A stretch of 10,754 nucleotides of DNA. It comes from Thermoproteota archaeon (GTDB lineage Archaea > Korarchaeota > Korarchaeia > Korarchaeales > Korarchaeaceae). Shown here in pieces: positions 1 through 6,226 of the stretch. Below the pieces are notes generated by a model. The model saw only the letters and a list, made by a program, of their open reading frames with translations, was not told the origin of the DNA and did no database searches. The stretch's first letter is position 1. Each line of letters opens with the position of its first letter. Location of the stretch: the NCBI GenBank assembly GCA_003661365.1, contig QMVZ01000042.1:1-10754 (forward strand), written 5' to 3'. The position numbers and the translations under genes are program-made.

Positions 1-37
1 GTATTTTGACTGGTTGTTCTGAAAGCAAGAGCATCAT
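1..37 (-). CDS. Possible 5' end of a gene running off the left edge
   Basis: Reading leftward, two adjacent ATG codons (37-35 and 34-32) open a frame that stays open to the window edge, giving about 12 residues that begin MMLLLSEQPVKI. There is no Shine-Dalgarno sequence. A TTTAAA-type box at 61-67 lies about 27-33 bases before the second ATG, the distance expected of a TATA box for a leaderless archaeal transcript. Only a dozen codons are visible, so the product cannot be named and the frame could be open by chance. Confidence 0.3.
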   Translation of the reverse strand, partial: MMLLLSEQPVKI

Positions 38-60
38 AACTTCAATTTCACGTAATTCGA

Positions 61-67
61 TTTAAAT
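61..67 (-). promoter_or_regulatory. TATA-like box for the possible left-edge gene
   Basis: A symmetric TTTAAAT/ATTTAAA element lies between the RuBisCO stop codon and the possible gene start at 34 or 37. Its spacing of about 30 bases fits a leaderless start. It is supported only by composition and position. Confidence 0.3.
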
Positions 68-77
68 TCCCGTGAAC

Positions 78-1364
78 TTAGACTGGTTTCATGTATCCCC
101 AATGCTCTAAAGCTGCTCTAAGTTCTTTGTGATCTTTTGCATATTCTTCCAAAGGAATTCCGTTCATTGCTGCATAAAGAGCCTGTCTCATCGCTGCAGC
201 TCCTTCTCTTGGTCCCTTTGGATGTCCAAGTACGCCTCCTCCAGCCTGAATCATTATTTCTGTCCCAAGTATCCTTAGGACATCCGGAACCAGTCCTGGA
301 TGCAATCCTCCAGAGCTAACAGGAAGAGTTTGTTTCTTACCCATCCAGTTCTTTGGAAGGACCTTTCTTTCCCAATCTTCATCGATTTTGTCCTTTCTCA
401 AGACATCAGCAAGTGCCGTAACCTCTTCAAGCGGGGATACAAGCTTACCAACAACCGTGCCTACGTGTATCGTGTCAACACCAACGAGCCTTGCTGACTC
501 GGCTACAACTTTCATGGACACGCCATGCTTCCTGTTCCTTGTGAAAGCCGCATGAAAAGCCCTGTGAGCGTGTATGGCTAGTCCTAGATCCTCAGCAACT
601 TCTCTCATAGCTTGAAGTGAGGACCACCCTGTTGTGAGGATGTCTATCATTATGAACTCCCCTCCGAGGTCTGCAACCATCTCTGCTCGCTCTTTCATCT
701 CGTAGAACGGAGCCGTTACATTGACCAAGTAAGACTTTCTCTCTCCAGTCTCTTTTTCAGCTTTGTCTCTCATTTTAAGGGATTCTTTGACTCTCTCTTC
801 GAACCTGTTGAAGCTCTGACTTGTCAGATTTTCATCATCCTTTAGCAGGTCTACTCCCCCTACCCAAATCTCGTAGGCAGCCTTAACGTGCTCTTCAGTC
901 GTCATACCGACCTTAGGCTTTGGGACTGTTGCAAGTATCGGTCTTTTTTCCACCTTCAGGATCTCTCTAACCCCCTTTATTCCCTTCCCAGGGCCAGGAA
1001 ACGACCTAACCATATCTGGAGGCCAATAAATGTCCTCAAGCCTGAGGTTCTTTAGTGCCTTCATCCCAAATATGTTTCCTGCTATAGAACTCCAGACCTG
1101 TGGCATGCTTCCAAGCTCAAACAGCTCCAATGGGTAGGCTATCTTCACCCAAAAGCCGTTGAATTCGTATGCCTTAGCGCTCAGCTTTCTTATTCTATCG
1201 CTCATCGTAACGACTTCAGTCCATGTACCGTTGGAACTCTCAGAAGCCACTCTTCCAGCAGCTTCCTCCAAAGAAATCCCTTCAACCGGTTCTACGTAGA
1301 ATAGGGCCACTAATTCGTCATTACTCGGAGTATGGCTTTTATCAACAAAATCTGTATAGCTCAT
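78..1364 (-). CDS. rbcL: Form III ribulose-1,5-bisphosphate carboxylase (archaeal RuBisCO)
   Basis: Large-subunit RuBisCO that carboxylates ribulose-1,5-bisphosphate to two 3-phosphoglycerates. In archaea it usually works in the AMP/nucleoside pathway with AMP phosphorylase and ribose-1,5-bisphosphate isomerase, which are not in this window. The active site looks intact. Visible are E42 with TW (47-48), N97, the PKPK lysines K149 and K151, the GVDLLKDDE loop with carbamylated-lysine equivalent K175 and metal ligands D177 and E178, HAHR at 266-268, H300, loop-6 K307, SSGG (350-353) and GGG (375-377). At 428 residues it matches form III lengths, and no small subunit is nearby. The ATG at 1364 has no Shine-Dalgarno but a TATA-like box 30-37 bases upstream. 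It is divergent from purA. A RuBisCO-like (form IV) protein is unlikely because catalytic residues are conserved. Confidence 0.96.
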   Translation of the reverse strand: MSYTDFVDKSHTPSNDELVALFYVEPVEGISLEEAAGRVASESSNGTWTEVVTMSDRIRKLSAKAYEFNGFWVKIAYPLELFELGSMPQVWSSIAGNIFGMKALKNLRLEDIYWPPDMVRSFPGPGKGIKGVREILKVEKRPILATVPKPKVGMTTEEHVKAAYEIWVGGVDLLKDDENLTSQSFNRFEERVKESLKMRDKAEKETGERKSYLVNVTAPFYEMKERAEMVADLGGEFIMIDILTTGWSSLQAMREVAEDLGLAIHAHRAFHAAFTRNRKHGVSMKVVAESARLVGVDTIHVGTVVGKLVSPLEEVTALADVLRKDKIDEDWERKVLPKNWMGKKQTLPVSSGGLHPGLVPDVLRILGTEIMIQAGGGVLGHPKGPREGAAAMRQALYAAMNGIPLEEYAKDHKELRAALEHWGYMKPV

Positions 1365-1393
1365 GGCGAATCAATGTAGTGTTTTGAGACCAC

Positions 1394-1401
1394 CTTTTAA
1401 T
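1394..1401 (-). promoter_or_regulatory. TATA-like box, RuBisCO promoter
   Basis: On the minus strand the element reads ATTAAAAG, 30-37 bases before the RuBisCO ATG, implying a very short leader. It sits in the 109-base divergent region shared with purA. Its complement (CTTTTAAT) could also serve the opposite direction, about 75 bases before the purA GTG. Confidence 0.4.
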
Positions 1402-1459
1402 CATTTCACTCCGATGGCGTTGGAAAAGGCAACATTATTATGCTAAGAGGACAGATAAT

Positions 1460-1465
1460 GGAGGG
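1460..1465 (+). promoter_or_regulatory. Shine-Dalgarno site fixing the GTG start of purA
   Basis: GGAGGG lies 8 bases before GTG at 1474. A nearer-looking ATG at 1458-1460 is in another frame and cannot start PurA. Together with the match of the N-terminus to the family (first strand of the GTP-binding loop), this supports the GTG start. Confidence 0.6.
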
Positions 1466-1473
1466 ATACGTAA

Positions 1474-2760
1474 GTGCCAGGTATCGTCGTTGTTGGAATG
1501 CAATTTGGGGACGAGAGCAAAGGAGCAGTCGTAGATTACATGGCGAAGGATGTGGATATGGTAGTTAGGTTCAACGGAGGCGCCAATGCAGGACATACCG
1601 TCGTTGTTGGTGACTTAAAACTGAAGTTTCGCCTTATGCCTTCAGGAGCGCTGAGAGTGAAAAAGTTAGTGATTGGAAACGGTGTGGTGGTTGATCCTAA
1701 AGTTCTTTTAGATGAAATAGAGATGGTAAGAAATGCTGGCTTCGAGCCAGATCTCCTAGTCAGCAGGAAAGCACACGTTGTGATGCCTTATCACAAAATC
1801 ATCGACGCGGGAAAAGTTGCCTCATCCCTAGGAACTACCAGAAGAGGAATAGGACCTACTTACAGCGACAAGATGAGAAGGACGGAAGCAATAAGGGTTA
1901 ACGACCTGGTTGGTGATAACTTCTTAGAAAAGCTAAGGGAGGTTCTAAAAGTAAAACTACATGAACTCCTTGCATTTAATATAATTAACGATGAAAATGA
2001 ACTCTCTGAGTACATCAAAAGGATTTACAGCGAGTACTCCAAGTACGGAGATTTCCTAAGGCCTTATACTGGAAACGCCTCTATTCTAGTTAATGAAGCA
2101 CTGGATGATGGCGAGACCGTCCTTTTCGAAGGAGCTCAGGGAACTCTGCTTGATGTGGATCATGGAACATACCCATACGTCACTTCATCAAACCCTATCG
2201 CAGGAGGAGCATGCGTAGGCGTTGGTGTAGGACCTACTAAGATAGACAAGGTAATTGGAGTTGCAAAGGCCTACACAACAAGGGTAGGAACTGGTCCTTT
2301 CGTAACGGAGATCCATGGAGGTCTAGGAGATAAGATAAGAGAAAGAGGAGGAGAATACGGTACTGTCACGGGTAGACCTAGAAGATGTGGCTGGCTAGAC
2401 TTGCCTATGCTAAGGTACTCCATTATTCTGAGCGACATATCAGAGATAGCCCTGCGGAAACTTGATGTTCTAGAAGGAATTGACTCGATAAAGGTTTGCG
2501 TTGCCTACGAGTTTAATGGGGAGGAAAGAGAAGTAATGACTCCCTTTGTAGAAGAGCTGGAGAGATGCAAACCGATATATGAAGAGCTAGAAGGTTGGGA
2601 GGAGATGGGGCCAGGGTCATGGGAAAGGATAGCTAGACAAGGATATGAGGCCCTTCCAAGCCAAGCTAAGAGGTACATTGAGTTCATTGAAGAACAACTT
2701 TCTGTTCCAATTAAGATGATAGGAGTAGGTCCAAAGAGGGAAACAACCATAGTGAGGTAA
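1474..2760 (+). CDS. purA: Adenylosuccinate synthase (PurA), GTG start
   Basis: Cytoplasmic enzyme that joins IMP and aspartate, using GTP, to form adenylosuccinate, the first committed step from IMP to AMP. Motifs run in the usual order: the GTP/IMP loop with D13 and K16 (GDESKGA, 12-18), NAGHT with catalytic H41, GTTRRGIGPTY (120-130), FEGAQGTLLDVDHGTYPYVT (218-237), TTRVGTGPF (268-276), the aspartate-binding stretch around 296-303 (GTVTGRPR), KLDVLEG (329-335) and the C-terminal GVGPKR (417-422). The length, 428 residues, is that of bacterial and eukaryotic enzymes; many archaeal PurA proteins are around 340. The usual GDEGKG loop has Ser in place of the second Gly. The Shine-Dalgarno GGAGGG and GTG start are well placed. 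It ends 16 bases before the convergent DUF3786 gene; a short T-run at 2785-2789 may help termination. Confidence 0.96.
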   Translation: MPGIVVVGMQFGDESKGAVVDYMAKDVDMVVRFNGGANAGHTVVVGDLKLKFRLMPSGALRVKKLVIGNGVVVDPKVLLDEIEMVRNAGFEPDLLVSRKAHVVMPYHKIIDAGKVASSLGTTRRGIGPTYSDKMRRTEAIRVNDLVGDNFLEKLREVLKVKLHELLAFNIINDENELSEYIKRIYSEYSKYGDFLRPYTGNASILVNEALDDGETVLFEGAQGTLLDVDHGTYPYVTSSNPIAGGACVGVGVGPTKIDKVIGVAKAYTTRVGTGPFVTEIHGGLGDKIRERGGEYGTVTGRPRRCGWLDLPMLRYSIILSDISEIALRKLDVLEGIDSIKVCVAYEFNGEEREVMTPFVEELERCKPIYEELEGWEEMGPGSWERIARQGYEALPSQAKRYIEFIEEQLSVPIKMIGVGPKRETTIVR

Positions 2761-2776
2761 TAGTTGTTTACACACC

Positions 2777-3385
2777 CTAACCTCTTTTTATAACTTCTAT
2801 AGCATGTCTCAGCCTAAGGGCGGTTAGTTCGCTAAGCATAACTATTTGTTCTGTTGAAAGATAGTTGGTGATAGAGGAATCATACAATATGTTTGCTGAA
2901 GCTGGAAACTCCTCAGTCTCTGCCCAGAGTACGACCGTAAGAGGAATCAAGGGGAGGGAGTAAATCCTCACCGAATAGTCGCCATATTCAGCTTCGCTCC
3001 CACCTAAAAGTTCCCCGGCTCTGATAAGCAGACTTGGATCCGAACCAAACGCTCTCTCTATAGATTTAAGGACCCTATAGGTGAATGGTTTATGATAGAA
3101 CCATCCTCCAGGTATTTTTCTAAAGGAAATGAGTTCAGAAGTCTCTTGAACGGGGTTTGAAGCTGCGTATCCATACAGAATGCAATAAATTCCCTTGATC
3201 TCATATGGATGCAATTTCCTTCCGATGATCAGCTCATCAGATATCGATCCATCTTTTAAAGAGAGACTTAACTTTAGAAATCTGAGGTTATCTGAATCTT
3301 CAAAGCCAAGCCGGCCCTTAAGCCCCCTTATTTTTGTACAGCATCTTTCCCAGCTCCAGTATTCAACATCACTTGCATTTTCCAT
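2777..3385 (-). CDS. DUF3786 family protein of unknown function
   Basis: A soluble protein of about 202 residues matching my recollection of the DUF3786 pattern, found in anaerobic bacteria and archaea and functionally uncharacterised. The family-like parts are an ISFRKIPGG segment near the middle, a short LLGGSEAEYGD stretch, then LPLIPLTVVLWAETEEFPAS followed by an ILYDSS..NYLSTE segment near the C-terminus. There is no signal peptide or membrane helix. I place the start at the ATG at 3385, which has a GAGGG Shine-Dalgarno 6 bases upstream and lies 28 bases after the stop of the OB-fold gene. A GTG at 3442 would add 19 residues and overlap that gene, which is less likely. The same-strand neighbour and short gap suggest one operon with the OB-fold gene. 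An adjacent Cys pair occurs near the N-terminus (WERCCTK), of unknown meaning. Confidence 0.8.
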   Translation of the reverse strand: MENASDVEYWSWERCCTKIRGLKGRLGFEDSDNLRFLKLSLSLKDGSISDELIIGRKLHPYEIKGIYCILYGYAASNPVQETSELISFRKIPGGWFYHKPFTYRVLKSIERAFGSDPSLLIRAGELLGGSEAEYGDYSVRIYSLPLIPLTVVLWAETEEFPASANILYDSSITNYLSTEQIVMLSELTALRLRHAIEVIKRG

Positions 3386-3413
3386 ATCCTTCCCTCTCGA
3401 CAACCTTCTCGGT

Positions 3414-4658
3414 CTATACCGTGTATGGAATGTACTCCTCACCCTTTTTGATCTTTTTAGCCTTTCCCACTATCTTATCTGCTTTTTCAACTGCTTCTTT
3501 GGCTACTAGGGCTATAGAAGGCGTTATAGCAACTATAACAATGGAGGAGTTCTTAAGGATCCTTGATAAGAGGTTAAGACCCTTCATTCTCACCTTCAAG
3601 GCTACGTTTGGGTCCTTGACAAAAGTTGAGATGAAGAGGTTGCTGGGAACGAGAACCTCAAGCCCCTCTATATAAAGAAGAGTTTTCTCCTTCCTGTTTG
3701 GTATTGTTTCCAGCTGTTCTATTACCTCTTGAAACTTCTCTAACGTTGTATCTATAGTTGAAGATAATAAGGAGGCTCCTCCAACACCCGCAGCCAGTTC
3801 GAAAACCTCTCTCACTTTTCTTATTCCCTCTATGGAGCCTTCGAGTTGTATTATCATGAACCTGAGATCTCCCTCTCCTCTAAGGCTTTTCACAACCTCA
3901 ATTGCCGGATTACTCAGTTCACCATACTTATCCAGCTCTTCTTCCTTTCCTAATGGATACGTCTCTATTAGACCGGCCTTAGGACCCAATATGTATGGTC
4001 TAAATCCCTCAACGTCAACTAATGCCCTTAGAAACTTCTCCATAATATCAAGCTTTGATTTGTGTTCGTCCCCTATGTCAAGTCCCCTTATCATGATTAC
4101 AGAGTTCTGCGTAATCTCTGCTGCGCTTAATGACCTGAAAAACACGCTATAGAGCGTCATGGCTTCTAGAAGTTCAATAAAATCGCTTATGTCTTTACCC
4201 AACTCAACCCTCTTTCTTACTTCTTCGTAAATCTTTACAGGCTCAAGCCTGGTCCTTAGAATGGGCTCCATTTTCCTCTCATCTAGGGTAGTTACTGCCA
4301 GGAAAGCAAACAGAGTAAAAGGTCCAAGATCATCTAGATCTTTCCTGTCCTGAGGTCTGACCCACTTTGGCTCCAGTATTACAATCTCCTCAGCACTTGT
4401 CTCGATGCACTTCTCGCTTGGCATGTATGGGCATGGTCTCACCCTTCCCTTCAGTTTGAGTAAATCCCCTGGTAAGAAGTACTTGGGTGAGGAGGGAAGG
4501 GATACCGTAATTTCGCCGGTATCATCTGAGACAACCATCCTTTCATATCTTCTCGTTCCGAGGGTGAATACTGGAAGGAGTTCAGTCACTCTCCCTTCTA
4601 TTTCGAAAATCTGCCCTGGCCTCAAAGGCTTTGCATTAAGTTCTCCTATCTTAATCAA
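3414..4658 (-). CDS. OB-fold protein with possible degenerate RecA-like C-terminal domain
   Basis: A protein of 414 residues that I do not recognise as a named family. Residues about 12-95 look like an OB fold of the nucleic-acid-binding kind: PGQIFEIEGRV, then MVVSDDTGEITVSL, then PGDLLKLKGRV, with a Cys pair (C76, C84) inside the last strand region. Residues 100-220 are mostly helical and unassigned. The C-terminal part has a strand-helix pattern recalling RecA-type ATPases: LRFMIIQLEGS (265-275), TLLYIEGLEVL (326-336) at the Walker B position and SSIVIVAITPS (371-381) as a following strand. No intact Walker A GxxxxGK[ST] is visible, so ATP hydrolysis is doubtful. Both domain calls are inferences from pattern. 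The start is TTG at 4658, without a Shine-Dalgarno but with a TATA-like box about 28-35 bases upstream. It leads the DUF3786 gene. Confidence 0.75.
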   Translation of the reverse strand: MIKIGELNAKPLRPGQIFEIEGRVTELLPVFTLGTRRYERMVVSDDTGEITVSLPSSPKYFLPGDLLKLKGRVRPCPYMPSEKCIETSAEEIVILEPKWVRPQDRKDLDDLGPFTLFAFLAVTTLDERKMEPILRTRLEPVKIYEEVRKRVELGKDISDFIELLEAMTLYSVFFRSLSAAEITQNSVIMIRGLDIGDEHKSKLDIMEKFLRALVDVEGFRPYILGPKAGLIETYPLGKEEELDKYGELSNPAIEVVKSLRGEGDLRFMIIQLEGSIEGIRKVREVFELAAGVGGASLLSSTIDTTLEKFQEVIEQLETIPNRKEKTLLYIEGLEVLVPSNLFISTFVKDPNVALKVRMKGLNLLSRILKNSSIVIVAITPSIALVAKEAVEKADKIVGKAKKIKKGEEYIPYTV

Positions 4659-4685
4659 CCTAGGTCATAAAGCAATGCTTACTTA

Positions 4686-4693
4686 AGTTATAA
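4686..4693 (-). promoter_or_regulatory. TATA-like box for the OB-fold/DUF3786 unit
   Basis: The minus strand reads TTTTTTATAACTTAAG; its core lies 28-35 bases before the TTG start and implies a leaderless or nearly leaderless mRNA. Two short palindromes, ACTTAAGT (4681-4688) and AAGCA-A-TGCTT (4670-4680), lie between box and start and could be operator half-sites. The box itself is the stronger claim. Confidence 0.45.
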
Positions 4694-4716
4694 AAAATAG
4701 GAGAATGCCGAACACT

Positions 4717-4744
4717 ACAAATACTTGGTGCACCTAATCATTGT
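4717..4744. promoter_or_regulatory. Imperfect 28-base dyad, candidate operator
   Basis: The core GGTGCACC (4727-4734) is a perfect palindrome. The outer ACAA (4717-4720) and TTGT (4741-4744) are symmetric about the same centre, and 10 of 14 arm positions pair in all. It lies in the 243-base divergent region between the OB-fold gene and the Lrp/AsnC gene. Family members often bind dyads near their own genes, so autoregulation is a reasonable guess. The rest of 4659-4901 holds two TATA-like boxes and no RNA gene or ORF that I can support. Confidence 0.35.
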
Positions 4745-4869
4745 AGAGATCTGTTTGAACGAGTTCTTTGTCTTGATTGTGAAAACCTATTGCGTCAACA
4801 TTTCCTAACAAGCGGTCTTCTTTTATTTATTTTACAGAAAATCTGCCCGATATTTCTTATAATCCCAAG

Positions 4870-4878
4870 AATTATATG
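4870..4878 (+). promoter_or_regulatory. TATA-like box for the Lrp/AsnC gene
   Basis: AATTATATG lies about 24-32 bases before the ATG at 4902, and no Shine-Dalgarno precedes that ATG, so a leaderless transcript is likely. A second A/T-rich candidate (TTCTTATAAT, about 4855-4864) would instead give a leader of roughly 15 bases. Confidence 0.45.
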
Positions 4879-4901
4879 CCATTGATCTCATTATTTTCAA
4901 T

Positions 4902-5396
4902 ATGAAACTCGACTCTAAGGACATTGAGATCTTAAAGATTCTTCAAGAAAACTGCCGCTTGACAGCTAAAAAAATATCAAATAAGCTTGGTATCCCTATA
5001 AGCACCGTTTATGCTAAGATTAAGAGGATGGAACAGTCTAAGATTATACTTGGATATAGAGCGGTTTTAAATGCAAGCAAGCTTGGAATGGGGACAACAG
5101 CATTTATACTAGCATCAGTGGCATATAGGGTCCCGGGCAATGAGGAACCCCTTTCTCAGGTTGAAATAGCTAAGAAAATTGCCCTTTTTCCGGAGGTTCA
5201 GGAAGTTCACATAATATCAGGCGACTGGGACCTCATGATAAAGGTGAAAGCAAGAGACGTGCACGAAATAGGAGAGTTCGTTGTGAACAAACTTAGAAAA
5301 GTGAAGGGAATTGAGAAAACCTTGACATGTATGGTATTCAAGACGGCTAAGGAGACAACAGAAATCCCAGTATTCCCTAAGAATACCTTAAGTTGA
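4902..5396 (+). CDS. Lrp/AsnC family transcriptional regulator
   Basis: A DNA-binding regulator of 164 residues, the usual family length. The N-terminal winged helix-turn-helix covers about residues 3-55: LDSKDIEILKILQENCR, then LTAKKISNKLGI and the recognition helix ISTVYAKIKRM. The C-terminal RAM ligand-binding and oligomerisation domain covers about 65-150 and carries the typical VHIISGDWDLMIKVKA segment (102-117), whose G-D-x-D turn contributes to effector binding in the family. Such proteins form dimers to octamers and respond to amino acids or related metabolites; the effector here cannot be read from sequence. It stands alone with its own promoter and is followed 50 bases later by the kinase-like gene pair, which may be its target or co-transcribed. 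No DNA-binding partner site is proven, though a dyad lies upstream. Confidence 0.93.
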   Translation: MKLDSKDIEILKILQENCRLTAKKISNKLGIPISTVYAKIKRMEQSKIILGYRAVLNASKLGMGTTAFILASVAYRVPGNEEPLSQVEIAKKIALFPEVQEVHIISGDWDLMIKVKARDVHEIGEFVVNKLRKVKGIEKTLTCMVFKTAKETTEIPVFPKNTLS

Positions 5397-5431
5397 TTTG
5401 CTGTACGAAATTGCCTTAAAAGTTAATTTAT

Positions 5432-5437
5432 AGAGGT
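5432..5437 (+). promoter_or_regulatory. Shine-Dalgarno site of the kinase-like N-terminal gene
   Basis: AGAGGT lies 9 bases before the ATG at 5447 and supports that start. A TATA-like CTTAAAAG at about 5415-5422 is also positioned 25-32 bases upstream, so either read-through from the Lrp gene or a separate promoter is possible. Confidence 0.4.
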
Positions 5438-5446
5438 ATTGTCAAG

Positions 5447-6226
5447 ATGGATTTCACAAGGAAAGATTCCTTAAGAGAAGAAGAGCTCATCCACAAATTA
5501 AGAGGACCAAAGACAGAGTTCATCTTAATAGATGGAGAGACAAAGCTCATCGATCCTTCAAGATATCCCTTCAAGAGAGATGTATTGCCCGTCCTTTGCA
5601 GCCCCATTGACACAGAGACAGAGCCCTTATTAGCCTACATAAGCGGGTACAGGTCCTTAATTTTACCTTCAAACGGCAAATGGTTCAAAGCCAAGGCAAT
5701 CGGCATTCCGTTCGGCAATTCTCGTCCGGTCTTGAAAGAGAAGAGGCTCTTTACCTTCTTCCTAACTAACGCCAGTATCGGGTCAGGGAAGCTTATATGG
5801 GGATTCTCAAGTATCGAAGAAGCCGAGAACGAGATAAAATGGATGAAAAAGGCCAAGGAACTTGGTCTAAGAACAACGAATCCTATTGGAATAGGAATTT
5901 ACAAGAACATCTTCGTACTGGACTTAAAGGATAGGGTAGATCTCTTCTCATTCTTAAACAGGACAAATTTTAAGGACCTTTTGGGGAGGTTTCTTAAGGA
6001 TTCAAGAAGAGTAGATGCCGCTTGCGTGTTCTGCGGTGAGCCAACTGACATAAGAGTGGACGAAGTTCTCTATGCCTTTAGCTTTCCTGGAGTTGAGAGG
6101 ATCTTGGAGAAGAGGGATTGCAAAGATTACCTAAAGTGGCTTGGATCCTCATGTGGATGTAACTTAAGGCTACATCATGATAATGGAATAATGCATGGAA
6201 CCATCCAAATGGGCCCTGTTTTATGA
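5447..6226 (+). CDS. Kinase-fold-like protein, N-terminal part (split or frameshifted)
   Basis: I do not recognise a named family. The 259 residues have an order that resembles a protein-kinase-like fold. There is a Gly/Lys stretch ILPSNGKWFKAKAIG (72-86) that could supply the ATP-contacting lysine (K81 or K83). A helix with SSIEEAENEIKWMKKAKELG (121-140) could supply the partner glutamate. A short hinge-like strand IFVLDLKD (155-162) follows, and at the end LHHDNGIMHG (242-251) resembles the beginning of a catalytic loop. The order and the HG and later DY motifs loosely recall SelO-type pseudokinases, but this is inference. Extra cysteines occur at C193, C196, C225, C236 and C238. The frame stops at TGA 6224-6226, in the middle of what should be the active-site region, and the continuation lies in the -1 frame in the next gene. 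Confidence 0.7.
   Translation: MDFTRKDSLREEELIHKLRGPKTEFILIDGETKLIDPSRYPFKRDVLPVLCSPIDTETEPLLAYISGYRSLILPSNGKWFKAKAIGIPFGNSRPVLKEKRLFTFFLTNASIGSGKLIWGFSSIEEAENEIKWMKKAKELGLRTTNPIGIGIYKNIFVLDLKDRVDLFSFLNRTNFKDLLGRFLKDSRRVDAACVFCGEPTDIRVDEVLYAFSFPGVERILEKRDCKDYLKWLGSSCGCNLRLHHDNGIMHGTIQMGPVL
6219..6226 (+). other. Frame junction inside the predicted catalytic loop
   Basis: The four-T run at 6219-6222 is followed by ATGA, in which the ATG of the downstream frame overlaps the TGA of the upstream one. One additional T in this run would fuse both frames into a protein of about 437 residues with the HG and the later SHVAN and DYH motifs in one chain. Possible explanations are a recent one-base deletion, a sequencing or assembly error in a homopolymer, recoding or polymerase slippage, or a true two-subunit protein with coupled translation. 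No classic XXXYYYZ slippery heptamer is seen. Confidence 0.6.

Noticed and set aside
8..88. Direct repeat GACTGGTT at 8-15 and 81-88 flanking the gap after RuBisCO
   Set aside because: Eight bases, one copy inside coding sequence, and no mobile-element or attachment-site features around them. It is compatible with chance.
3195..3675. Plus-strand open frames opposite the DUF3786 and OB-fold genes
   Set aside because: They are Ser/Phe-rich translations typical of the reverse of a real gene, without ribosome binding sites or recognisable motifs.
4659..4901. tRNA or other structured RNA in the 243-base divergent gap
   Set aside because: No cloverleaf, T-loop motif or paired C/D boxes are visible on either strand.
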